This document shows, piece after piece, positions 1 through 9,055 of a stretch of 14,355 bases of DNA; position 1 is the stretch's first letter; each line of letters starts with the position of its first letter. The position numbers and the translations under genes are program-made. The DNA comes from Thermoplasmata archaeon (GTDB taxonomy: Archaea > Thermoplasmatota > Thermoplasmata > Thermoplasmatales > Thermoplasmataceae). The stretch is from assembly GCA_021845155.1 (NCBI GenBank), contig JAKBSB010000012.1, forward strand, positions 1 to 14,355, read 5' to 3'. The notes beneath the pieces are model-generated. The model was not told the origin of the DNA, made no database searches, and worked only from the letters and a program-made list of their open reading frames with translations.

Positions 1-29
1 TCTGGTTAAATGAATTAGAAGAAGGCCGG

Positions 30-61
30 GTGGATCGCTTGGAGGTTCTCTGCTGATCCAC
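30..61. repeat. Hairpin (inverted repeat) beside an AT-rich tract
   Basis: GTGGATC at 30-36 is perfectly repeated in inverse at 55-61 (GATCCAC). Two more GC pairs (37-38 with 52-53) extend the stem to 9 pairs if base 54 bulges, leaving a loop of about 13 bases. An AT-rich tract (62-79) follows directly. On the plus strand this could be the 3' end or terminator of a gene lying left of the window. On the minus strand the AT tract could be a TATA box for a leftward transcript. Bases 1-29 show nothing recognisable. The structure is seen; its role is inference. Confidence 0.4.
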
Positions 62-99
62 ATTATAATTTATTTAAATGCCACGGCAATTCATTCCGT

Positions 100-1758
100 C
101 TATTTGTGAAGAAAATAGCCGGTTCCGGTTTCACCGTTGACATTTGCATAACCGTATCTCTCTAACTGGGCCACGCCTCTGTAAGATGATATTAGTGGTT
201 CTGAAACACCTTCATCCACAGTTCCGTCTGGCTTGAAAATCCTGAATTTCAAGGATCCCTGCGGTGCCCAGTGTATAATTTTCAGTTTTTCCTTGCCGGG
301 CTTGATGGAAAGAACTTTCCCTTTATTTCCCTTCTTCTCAAGATCACACAGATCCTTGATCCTTATACTTTTTCCATCTTCCAGACCGTTCCAGTCTGCA
401 GAATCGACAAAAATGGATGCACTGCTGCCAATTTCATATTCCCTGTAATCAGTGTCCGGGTTCCCCGGATGATAAGGGATTTTAGATATCATGGGTGATA
501 CATTGTCCAGCCTAATCTCTACAGGATCGCGCACAAAGAAGAATCTCTTCGCATCCTTGTCAACATTCTCCTTGTTCATGGAGTTGAAAATATCCCATGA
601 AAATTCGGCATCAATTTCCCTCATTCCCGACTCAATCCAGTAACGCCTGAAAGTTTCTGGAGCATATCCTCTTTTCTTCAAGGCCATGAGAGTTCCGAGC
701 CTTATGTCATCCCAGCCCGAATATTCACCGCTTACAATCCCCTTCTTGATTATTGAGGTCTTGAGCACTGTGTCCGGTATGTTTATAAGGCCATAATGAT
801 AGTATTCAGGAAGCTTCCATTTATTATATTCAAAGATGTATTTCTGCTTCTCCGTGTTGTTAACGTGATCCTTTCCCCTTATCACGTGGGTGAGCCCAAG
901 TAAATGGTCATCAACTGCAACGCTGAAATTCATCATGGGATAAAATCTGTATTTTCTCCCAGTCCTTGGGTGTGGTGTATCAACGATCCTGAAAGCTATC
1001 CAGTCCCTGATTGAAGGATTTGGATGACTTAAATCTGTTTTAATAACCAGGGTTGCAGTTCCCCTGTCAAATCCACCATGAATAATCTTTTCAAATGATT
1101 CCGCGTTTTCCTGAGGACCTGAATTTCTGTGGGGGCAGGCTTCTGACTTCAGTTTTAATTTTCTGAATTCCTCCTGTTTACAGAAACATACGTAGGCATT
1201 ACCGGAATTTATGAGCGTTCTCGCCTGGTCATAATAAATCTCCATGCGGTCAGACTGTATGACAGTCTGTGTGACATTTACCCCCAGCCATTCAAGATCC
1301 CTTGGAATCTGTTCGTAAGCTATTGGATCAATGTTTTCAGGATTGGTATCCTCTATCCTCAGAACCAGTTCCCCCCCATACCTTTTCACGTATTCGTCAT
1401 TGAGTATTGACATCCTGGAGTGGCCGATATGGAGAGGCCCGGATGGTGACGGCGCCATTCTCATGACAACTCTTTTCCCAACATTTCTCAGGTCCGGGAG
1501 TCTGTGTTCCTGTTTCTTTACAACCTTGACCATGAATTCCGGGTATTCCTTTGCAACAACTGAAATGATCTTCTCACTGCCCATTGAATTAATCTCTTTC
1601 ACAATGACAGAGACCTGTTTTGAAATGGAAGATGCATCTTTTCTTGCTTCAGGATAAGAACCAAGTATCCTGCTCATGACAGAACCCACTTCTGCCCTCC
1701 CTTCATGATCGTATGCATTTTTTATTGCAATCTTTCTTATATCGGCTTCAGTAAGCAC
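100..1758 (-). CDS. gltX: Glutamyl-tRNA synthetase, archaeal type
   Basis: This enzyme attaches glutamate to tRNA(Glu) in the cytoplasm. Archaeal members usually also charge tRNA(Gln), which an amidotransferase then corrects. The 552-residue length and the helical N-terminal extension (about residues 1-95) are typical of archaeal GluRS. The class I HIGH motif is exact at 110-113, within APSPSGPLHIGH. A probable zinc knuckle is C191, C193, C208 and H210. RIEDTNP (134-140) and the WDDIRLGT block after residue 345 are GluRS/GlnRS hallmarks. The C-terminal part from about 400 is the GlnRS-like beta-barrel anticodon-binding region. The KMSKS loop is unusual: KTSII at 333-337, where many archaeal enzymes have STSK. 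The start is GTG, supported by the ribosome binding site GGGTGAT (1764-1770, minus strand) five bases upstream. The start overlaps the end of the upstream GTPase gene by 11 bases, so translation is probably coupled. Confidence 0.96.
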   Translation of the reverse strand: MLTEADIRKIAIKNAYDHEGRAEVGSVMSRILGSYPEARKDASSISKQVSVIVKEINSMGSEKIISVVAKEYPEFMVKVVKKQEHRLPDLRNVGKRVVMRMAPSPSGPLHIGHSRMSILNDEYVKRYGGELVLRIEDTNPENIDPIAYEQIPRDLEWLGVNVTQTVIQSDRMEIYYDQARTLINSGNAYVCFCKQEEFRKLKLKSEACPHRNSGPQENAESFEKIIHGGFDRGTATLVIKTDLSHPNPSIRDWIAFRIVDTPHPRTGRKYRFYPMMNFSVAVDDHLLGLTHVIRGKDHVNNTEKQKYIFEYNKWKLPEYYHYGLINIPDTVLKTSIIKKGIVSGEYSGWDDIRLGTLMALKKRGYAPETFRRYWIESGMREIDAEFSWDIFNSMNKENVDKDAKRFFFVRDPVEIRLDNVSPMISKIPYHPGNPDTDYREYEIGSSASIFVDSADWNGLEDGKSIRIKDLCDLEKKGNKGKVLSIKPGKEKLKIIHWAPQGSLKFRIFKPDGTVDEGVSEPLISSYRGVAQLERYGYANVNGETGTGYFLHK

Positions 1759-2713
1759 TGTGTATCACCCTGAACTCAAACATTTTCCTTTTCAGGTCTT
1801 CAAGTCCATCTCCAGTCATGGTTGATATGGCAATTTTTTCACGGATATCAGGACCGAGATCGCTCTTTGCCTGCACCCTTATTATGGGTTTCCTGAAAGT
1901 CCTTACAATCTCATCATAGAGCCTTTCCTGGTCCTGGACAGAATAACCGGAACTTTCCGAATAGTCAAACAGGAACATGATTATGCCGTCTATATGTTTC
2001 AAAGCCATAATGGCCTTGATTTCCATCTCGTTTCTCTCTTCCATTGGTCGGTCAAGTATTCCAGGGGTATCCACCAGCTGGAACCTTTCATTGTCCATAT
2101 CCAGGACACCAACATGTATTGACTGAGTAGTGAACGGATACTGGGCAACCTTTGGATTCGTATTGGTTATGGACCTGATAAGGGAACTCTTTCCCACGTT
2201 CGGCATTCCGGAGATGATGAAGGTGAGAACCTTGGTATCAATTGTTGGAATCCTCGACATGTAGTCCCTGCATTCCCTTAAAAACTCAAGATCTTTCTTG
2301 AGGTCATTGATCAGCGATGAAAATCTTCCGTAAAATGCCCTCATTATCTTGTTGAGATCTTCTGCCTTTTGCGCCCCTTTTGCCTTCCTGATGTAAATTG
2401 TTGAAAATTTTACTATGTTGACTGAAGTTTCGCTCATTTTATACAGGCTTATTTTATAATGATCAATGTCAAACAGCAAATCCAGCAGGTCACGGTAAAA
2501 AGGATGGACATCCTCTATCTTGGGAAACTTTTTCACAAGCTTGTCAAGGTGACCACATGATATGCTTTCAATGGTGGAAATCCTGTCTATTATCTCTTTC
2601 CGTATCTTTTCCTCAACTTTCAGCTGATAAGGCTCCTCAATCTTGGAAGCCCTTGAAAAACACTTGTCAATAATCTCCTGACTCATAAGTACGGTTGGTA
2701 TTCGGTTAAACAT
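1748..2713 (-). CDS. Nog1-like GTPase (ribosome biogenesis)
   Basis: This is a GTP-binding protein of the Obg/Nog1 class. Nog1 acts in large ribosomal subunit maturation in eukaryotes, and a similar role in archaea is an inference. Counting from the TTG at 2719, the protein has 323 residues: a helical NOG1-type N-terminal domain (about 1-160) and then the G domain. G1 is GMPNVGKS (171-178), G2 lies in PFTT (195-198), G3 is DTPG (217-220), G5 is probably ISTMTGDG. G4 reads AKSD (284-287) instead of NKxD, so the usual asparagine is missing. The start could be TTG at 2719 or, two codons later, ATG at 2713. I prefer ATG because it is the stronger codon and GGCTGAT lies shortly upstream. The gene follows the DUF1059 gene by about 20 bases and overlaps gltX, so all three are probably one operon. 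Confidence 0.9.
   Translation of the reverse strand: MFNRIPTVLMSQEIIDKCFSRASKIEEPYQLKVEEKIRKEIIDRISTIESISCGHLDKLVKKFPKIEDVHPFYRDLLDLLFDIDHYKISLYKMSETSVNIVKFSTIYIRKAKGAQKAEDLNKIMRAFYGRFSSLINDLKKDLEFLRECRDYMSRIPTIDTKVLTFIISGMPNVGKSSLIRSITNTNPKVAQYPFTTQSIHVGVLDMDNERFQLVDTPGILDRPMEERNEMEIKAIMALKHIDGIIMFLFDYSESSGYSVQDQERLYDEIVRTFRKPIIRVQAKSDLGPDIREKIAISTMTGDGLEDLKRKMFEFRVIHSAY
1764..1770 (-). promoter_or_regulatory. Ribosome binding site of gltX
   Basis: GGGTGAT on the minus strand is a strong match to the archaeal anti-Shine-Dalgarno sequence. It lies five bases before the GTG start codon and inside the 3' end of the preceding GTPase gene. It decides in favour of the GTG at 1758 as the gltX start. 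Confidence 0.7.
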
Positions 2714-2737
2714 TGTCAATCAGCCCGATTCTTGAAA

Positions 2738-2917
2738 TTATTGCTCATGTATGGCGCCTGTAATTTTCGCCATAACATCGTCCGGTATCTCCTTGAACCC
2801 GTGTGCGTATTTGTGGTGCATTTTTATTTTTGGTAGTATATCCTTCTCGGTTGCTGCGTTTGTCTCAAAACTGCACTGGTAACCTATATCTGAGCATTTG
2901 AAGTAAAATCTTGACAT
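2738..2917 (-). CDS. DUF1059 family small protein
   Basis: This protein of 59 residues matches the DUF1059 pattern: an early FxC, a second cysteine about seven residues later (C8 and C15 from this start, CSDIGYQC), then a helix with HHKYAHG and a C-terminal EIPDDV segment. The family is small, widespread in archaea and bacteria, and has no established biochemical role. The cysteines and histidines suggest metal binding, but that is inference. A longer reading from TTG at 2926 adds three residues. I chose ATG at 2917 because a TATA-like element (2938-2947) is centred 26 bases upstream, which fits a leaderless mRNA beginning at this ATG. It is the first gene of the minus-strand operon with the Nog1-like GTPase and gltX. 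Confidence 0.85.
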   Translation of the reverse strand: MSRFYFKCSDIGYQCSFETNAATEKDILPKIKMHHKYAHGFKEIPDDVMAKITGAIHEQ

Positions 2918-2937
2918 AATGGACAATGTATGCCTGA

Positions 2938-2947
2938 CTTAAAAATC
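2938..2947 (-). promoter_or_regulatory. TATA box of the DUF1059-nog1-gltX operon
   Basis: The minus strand reads GATTTTTAAG here. Its centre is about 26 bases before the ATG at 2917, the spacing expected between an archaeal TATA box and the transcription start. This predicts a leaderless message. Confidence 0.55.
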
Positions 2948-3009
2948 TATTGTACTCATTTCTTTGCAATATCTTCAGCTTGGTTATATTTCAGCTGGTT
3001 CAGTTTGTA

Positions 3010-3037
3010 ATATACTAAAATACTCGTAAAATATACT
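3010..3037 (+). promoter_or_regulatory. Promoter region of the TusA-like gene, with repeated ATATACT
   Basis: ATATACT occurs at 3010-3016 and again at 3031-3037, 21 bases apart (two helical turns), and ATACT occurs a third time at 3020-3024. Either ATATACT copy could act as the TATA box: the first predicts a start near 3039 and a short leader. The region also holds a loose direct repeat, TTCAGCTTGGTT (2974-2985) and TTCAGCTGGTT (2990-3000). It separates two divergent genes, so a shared regulator is possible but not shown. Confidence 0.35.
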
Positions 3038-3050
3038 GTATTGTGGGATT

Positions 3051-3296
3051 ATGATAGAGGAAGATCATAGAAATATAACATGCGGTGGAGATCCATTCAA
3101 CTACATAAAAAGCGTAATTAAAGGTCTCTATTTCCAGCTGGATCCCGGTCAGGATGCAAGGATAATGGTGCTCAGGGAGAAATTCCCATACGAAAGGAAC
3201 GTTTTTGAAAGCCTGGCAAAGAACTCAAAATTAAAGGTTGTGAGTTTCGAGGAAAAAGGAAATGAACTGCACATAGTGGTAAGGAGAGATTTCTGA
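3051..3296 (+). CDS. TusA/SirA-like small protein without the CPxP motif
   Basis: This protein of 81 residues has the size and layout of the TusA (SirA/YeeD) fold: a first strand ending in a cysteine (C11), a helix (about 15-26), the LDPGQDARIMV segment (like LKPGE plus strand), a second helix and two C-terminal strands ending in VVRR. TusA proteins carry sulfur as a persulfide on the cysteine of a CPxP motif. Here the motif reads CGGDP, so the cysteine is kept and the two prolines are displaced. The role could be sulfur relay or something else, and membership is judged by pattern only. The gene is divergent from the DUF1059 operon and converges on the next gene with about 33 bases between them. 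Confidence 0.55.
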   Translation: MIEEDHRNITCGGDPFNYIKSVIKGLYFQLDPGQDARIMVLREKFPYERNVFESLAKNSKLKVVSFEEKGNELHIVVRRDF

Positions 3297-3329
3297 AAAA
3301 AGCCTGCTTGTCCAATTAAATGCATAGAT

Positions 3330-3482
3330 TCAAATTACAAGTATTATGACAAATACTGCTGAAAAGAGGAACATTGCAACAATGATGAGGGTAAGTATCT
3401 TCCTGGGTGAAATTTTCACATGACTCCCATGCTGAACTTGCTTAAGAGGGTTACCGGAAGACTTGCCCGAGACTGGTAACAA
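3330..3482 (-). CDS. Probable Sec61-beta (archaeal SecG) translocon subunit
   Basis: Read from TTG at 3482, this is a 50-residue protein with a short polar N-terminus (SGKSSGNPLKQ), the segment VKISPRKIL (22-30) and a single C-terminal membrane helix (about 29-50). Archaeal Sec61-beta proteins have this plan: a cytosolic tail, an ISPK-like motif at the membrane edge and one tail-anchor helix. The assignment is inferred from layout and the KISPRK motif. It could instead be an unrelated tail-anchored protein. The open frame extends to another TTG at 3533 (67 residues), but that extension (FKRKCNKVCDQL) does not look like the family. No ATG is available upstream of the helix, so the start is uncertain. 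The gene is divergent from gyrB. Confidence 0.5.
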   Translation of the reverse strand: MLPVSGKSSGNPLKQVQHGSHVKISPRKILTLIIVAMFLFSAVFVIILVI

Positions 3483-3545
3483 TTGATCACAAACTTTATT
3501 ACACTTCCTTTTGAATTTAAGCGAAAAAACCAAACAGGGAGCAAT

Positions 3546-3556
3546 AATTATTATAC
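3546..3556. promoter_or_regulatory. AT-rich TATA region between the Sec61-beta candidate and gyrB
   Basis: The tract around AATTATTATAC is AT-rich on both strands. On the plus strand it predicts a gyrB start near 3577 and a leader of about 30 bases with GGGTAA just before the ATG. A second candidate, TTAAGAAATT (3576-3585), would give a nearly leaderless gyrB message. On the minus strand the tract could serve the small membrane protein. Confidence 0.35.
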
Positions 3557-3590
3557 AACTTAAGATAGGGGAAGGTTAAGAAATTATTAG

Positions 3591-5546
<1,956 letters not shown>

Positions 5547-5551
5547 GGTGA
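5547..5551 (+). promoter_or_regulatory. Ribosome binding site of gyrA
   Basis: GGTGA directly follows the gyrB stop codon and ends four bases before the gyrA ATG at 5556. An ATG at 5552 lies in another frame. The site places both gyrase subunits on one message with independent but close translation starts. Confidence 0.65.
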
Positions 5552-5555
5552 ATGA

Positions 5556-7973
5556 ATGGAAAAAAGATCCATAGAGAACGAAATCAAGAAATCATATCTG
5601 GAATATGCAATGAGTGTAATCGTCAGCAGAGCCATACCTGACATAAAGGATGGCCTGAAGCCGGTTCAGAGAAGAATACTGTACGCAATGAACGAACTTG
5701 GCTTCACTCATGACAAGCCATACAAGAAGTGCGCAAGAATAATAGGGGAAACCATGGGTAAGTATCACCCGCATGGTGATTCATCCATATATGAGGCCCT
5801 TGCAAGAATGGCCCAGGATTTTTCCCTGAGATATCCATTGATTGATGGGCAGGGGAATTTCGGTTCCATTGACGGGGATTCACCCGCAGCCATGAGATAC
5901 ACTGAGGCAAGAATGGCCCGTATCTCAGAAGAGATAACGGAGGATCTGGACAAGGAGACAGTTGAATTCCGGCAGAATTTTGACGGTTCCCTCATGGAGC
6001 CTGTGAACCTGCCGGGAAAGATTCCAAACCTCCTCATAAACGGCGCATCAGGAATAGCTGTCGGTATGGCAACAAACATGGTTCCGCACAATCTCGTGGA
6101 AGTTGCCAGGGCCATAAAGCATAAGGTCGACAATCCGGACAGCACTGTTGCGGAACTCCTGAAATTCATCAAGGGTCCCGATTTTCCGGGCGGAGGAATT
6201 GCATACTACACCAATGAACTTGCCGATGCCTATTCCACGGGAAGAGGAAAGGTCATCTGCCAGGGTGAAGTGGACCTGAACGAGGAAAAAAGGATCATCA
6301 TAAAAAGCCTCCCATATGGTGTCAATAAATCCGTCTTTGTGCAGAACATTGCAGACCAGGTCAAGAACGAGGTCATAAAGGGAATCACTGACATCCGTGA
6401 TGAGAGCGACAGGAAAGGGATGCGTATTGTGGTAAAGGTGAGGGACAACGACATGAGGAATCTCATACTGAACCAGTTGTATGAACACTCGGAACTTGAG
6501 ACCTCAATAGGCATAATAAACCTGGTGCTAGTGGAGAATGAGCCAAAAGTGCTCAACCTGGCCAGCATGATACAGTATTATATCGACAACCGTCTTGATG
6601 TCATAGTAAAAAGGTCAAATTTTGATCTTACCAAGCAGAAGGACAGAGCGCATATTCTCGAGGGACTCACAAAAGCCCTGGACAAAATTGACATGGTCAT
6701 TGACCTGATCAGGAAGTCAAAGGAACCGGCTGAAGCCAGAGAAAAACTCTGCAAAAACCTCGAACTTACAGAAAAGCAGGCAAACGCAATACTGGACCTG
6801 AGGCTGCAGAGATTAACCTCGATGGAAGTTGACAAGGTCCTTTCTGATCTCAAGGAGGTAATGGCAAGAATCAAGGAACTCGAGACCATAATTGCGGACG
6901 AATCAGTAAGAAGATCAATTATCAAGAAGGAACTTGATGATGTGGAGAAGAAGTACGGTGACAAGAGAAGGACAAAGATCGTTTACAAGGAGCTTAAGGG
7001 CAGATCCATAGAAGACCTAATTCCGGAAGAGGACTCTGTAATAATTCTCAGTGAAAACAGCCTTCTCAAGAGAGTATCCCTGGAAGAGTACAGGGCCCAG
7101 AAAAGGGGAGGAAAAGGCATTATAACCCCGTCCAGGAAGGAAGACAGCATAAAGAGCATACTTAACTGCAGCTCCCATGATGAGATATATTTCTTTACAA
7201 ATACAGGAAGAGTAATCAAGACAAAGGCGTATGAAATCGAGAAGAAATCCAGGAAATCTGTTGGTACTGCTGCGGAAGCCCTTCTGCCTCTCAACGAGGG
7301 GGAAAAGATAAAGCAGATAGTCAAGGGGACAGACAATGAGGATTCAATACTTGCCATTGTTACAAGACAGGGTTATGTCAAGAGAACACCCGGAAAGCAG
7401 CTGCTCAGCATGAGATCAAACGGCCTAAAGATCATAAATCTTGAAGAGGACGACGAAGTTCTTTCAGTGGAGCACCTTGACGGAGATGCAAGGATAGTGG
7501 TGGTCTCCAACTCAGGGAAGGTTGCACTTTTCGACACAAGGGAAGTAAGGGTTACCGGTAGAGGATCAAGAGGCGTAAGGGCAATGAGGCTCAGGGAGAA
7601 TGAGATCATCATTTCCAGCTTCGCAATCAACGAAAATGAGATGATCCTGAGCGTTTCCGAGCTTGGGCTTGGAAAAAGAACCGATATAACGAGCTTCCCG
7701 GTTCACCACAGGGGAACGGGAGGCGTACTGATCTTCAAGAAAACGGACAGGACAGGTAACATAATCAAGGCTCTGCCTGTTGCTGACGGGGATGACATAA
7801 TAATCATCACAAAGAACGAGAAAACCATAAGGCTAAAGGTGAAGGATATCAAGGTGCTGTCTCGTGTCACGTCAGGTGTAAAGCTCATAGGACTGGATGA
7901 CGACGACAGGGTTGCAGTTGTCTCCCGTGTAATGGAAGGGGAAGACCTGGACGACGAAGAACAGGCGAACTGA
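5556..7973 (+). CDS. gyrA: DNA gyrase subunit A
   Basis: This is the DNA breakage-reunion subunit of gyrase, 805 residues long. The winged-helix domain carries the catalytic tyrosine Y115 in [10 protein letters not shown]. The quinolone-binding region reads [10 protein letters not shown] (71-80), so S76 and E80 stand where E. coli has S83 and D87. The tower and coiled-coil follow (the coiled-coil runs roughly 350-480). The C-terminal beta-pinwheel (about 495-790) begins with the GyrA box QKRGGKG (515-521), which is the mark of true gyrase as opposed to topoisomerase IV and is needed for DNA wrapping. The extreme end is acidic ([10 protein letters not shown]), like the tail of E. coli GyrA. 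The gene lies 9 bases after gyrB and 3 bases before hom. The family is bacterial in origin, so the pair was acquired by transfer at some point in this archaeal line. Confidence 0.98.
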   Translation: MEKRSIENEIKKSYLEYAMSVIVSRAIPDIKDGLKPVQRRILYAMNELGFTHDKPYKKCARIIGETMGKYHPHGDSSIYEALARMAQDFSLRYPLIDGQGNFGSIDGDSPAAMRYTEARMARISEEITEDLDKETVEFRQNFDGSLMEPVNLPGKIPNLLINGASGIAVGMATNMVPHNLVEVARAIKHKVDNPDSTVAELLKFIKGPDFPGGGIAYYTNELADAYSTGRGKVICQGEVDLNEEKRIIIKSLPYGVNKSVFVQNIADQVKNEVIKGITDIRDESDRKGMRIVVKVRDNDMRNLILNQLYEHSELETSIGIINLVLVENEPKVLNLASMIQYYIDNRLDVIVKRSNFDLTKQKDRAHILEGLTKALDKIDMVIDLIRKSKEPAEAREKLCKNLELTEKQANAILDLRLQRLTSMEVDKVLSDLKEVMARIKELETIIADESVRRSIIKKELDDVEKKYGDKRRTKIVYKELKGRSIEDLIPEEDSVIILSENSLLKRVSLEEYRAQKRGGKGIITPSRKEDSIKSILNCSSHDEIYFFTNTGRVIKTKAYEIEKKSRKSVGTAAEALLPLNEGEKIKQIVKGTDNEDSILAIVTRQGYVKRTPGKQLLSMRSNGLKIINLEEDDEVLSVEHLDGDARIVVVSNSGKVALFDTREVRVTGRGSRGVRAMRLRENEIIISSFAINENEMILSVSELGLGKRTDITSFPVHHRGTGGVLIFKKTDRTGNIIKALPVADGDDIIIITKNEKTIRLKVKDIKVLSRVTSGVKLIGLDDDDRVAVVSRVMEGEDLDDEEQAN

Positions 7974-7976
7974 TCC

Positions 7977-8975
7977 ATGAAAGAGACCAGAGTTTCAATA
8001 ATAGGGGCGGGGAATGTCGGAAAAGGCATTCTTTCAATAATACAGGGCATGAAGGAACAGGGGCAGCTGAAGGAAGAATTCAGGATCCTGAGCGTATCAG
8101 ACTCGAGAGGAACCGTTTTTGACGCCCAGGGAGTAAATCCTGCAAAGGTACTCAATGCAAAGGAACATGGAGACATATTCAGGTCTGGTTATTCAAAGAT
8201 GAGCACAGATGATGTTCTTTCCCTGAAATCAGATATAATCGTGGATGTGTCGCCTGCCACCAGGGACGGAAAGGCAGGAAGGGATCTGTACATGGATTCA
8301 TTTTCACTCGGCAAGCATGTTGTTACCGCAAACAAGGCTCCACTTTCTTTCTTCTGGAAAGAGATCATGAACGGATCCGCATCCTCAGGAAAGGAGATAA
8401 GGTATGAATCAACTGTTGCAGGAGGCGTTCCCCTTTTCAATCTCAGGGATTACTGCCTTTTGCCTTCAGCAGTGCTTGACTTTCACGGCATTGTCAGCTC
8501 CACCGTGAATTATGTCCTGCGTAAGATGAAATCCGGAATGGATTTCAACCAGGCTCTTGACGAGGCCTCAAAACTGGGGATAGTCGAGGCAAATTTCAGG
8601 GATGATACAGATGGAATTGATTCAGCAAGAAAGACCGTAATCCTGGCGAACTCCCTTTTTGGTTCATCGCTTACACTTAATGATATAAAGTATCAGGGCG
8701 TCAATGAGAATACAAGTTTTGATGGTGTTAAGGGGGATCAGAGGATAGTTGCAAGCGTCGGTATCTCTGAAGGAAAAATAAAAGCCGGATCCCTGCTGGA
8801 AACACTTGACAGGGAGGATCCTCTGATAACGCTCAAACCCCAGTCGCTTGGATATGTCATGAAAACCGGCTTTAACGGGGATATCTTTGTTGCCGGCCTC
8901 AGGGACGGCCCAATAGAAACTGCATCCGGGGTCGTGAATGATATCCTCCTGGTTTCAGGCTTCAGGCGCATTTGA
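7977..8975 (+). CDS. hom: Homoserine dehydrogenase
   Basis: This enzyme reduces aspartate semialdehyde to homoserine with NAD(P)H, the branch point to threonine and methionine. The 332-residue protein is a compact form without an ACT domain or a fused aspartokinase. The Rossmann motif is GAGNVGKG (10-17). TANK (117-120) supplies the catalytic-site lysine K120, and STVAGGVP (145-152) lines the substrate pocket. The segment GIDSARK (213-219) holds D215 and K219, which correspond to the catalytic aspartate and lysine of the family. The C-terminal TASGVVNDIL resembles the usual TA-x-AVV-DIL ending. The ATG lies 3 bases after the gyrA stop with no clear ribosome binding site, so translation is probably coupled to gyrA. 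With no ACT domain, feedback by threonine through this protein is unlikely. Confidence 0.95.
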   Translation: MKETRVSIIGAGNVGKGILSIIQGMKEQGQLKEEFRILSVSDSRGTVFDAQGVNPAKVLNAKEHGDIFRSGYSKMSTDDVLSLKSDIIVDVSPATRDGKAGRDLYMDSFSLGKHVVTANKAPLSFFWKEIMNGSASSGKEIRYESTVAGGVPLFNLRDYCLLPSAVLDFHGIVSSTVNYVLRKMKSGMDFNQALDEASKLGIVEANFRDDTDGIDSARKTVILANSLFGSSLTLNDIKYQGVNENTSFDGVKGDQRIVASVGISEGKIKAGSLLETLDREDPLITLKPQSLGYVMKTGFNGDIFVAGLRDGPIETASGVVNDILLVSGFRRI

Positions 8976-9055
8976 AACTAAACTTATTTACTGGTTCCTG
9001 TTTCGCGGTTAGCTGTGTGTTGTTAACACCACTGAAGAGCCTATTATAAAGGATT

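Noticed and set aside
1..99. tRNA or rRNA end at the left edge
   Set aside because: The GC-rich hairpin segment does not contain a T-loop, an acceptor stem or an rRNA end that I can recognise.
1331..1657. Open frame of 108 codons on the plus strand
   Set aside because: It lies antisense to the gltX HIGH-motif region, which is clearly coding, and has no recognisable protein pattern.
5765..6488. Two overlapping minus-strand open frames (135 and 146 codons)
   Set aside because: They are antisense shadows of the highly conserved gyrA breakage-reunion domain, with no ribosome binding site or family signature.
7703..8176. Minus-strand open frame of 157 codons
   Set aside because: It spans the 3' end of gyrA and the 5' end of hom on the opposite strand. 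It is serine-rich low-complexity sequence, typical of an antisense shadow.
9043..9049. ATTATAA as a TATA box for the metallo-hydrolase
   Set aside because: It is only about 10 bases before the ATG, so transcription would start inside the coding sequence with no suitable downstream start codon nearby.
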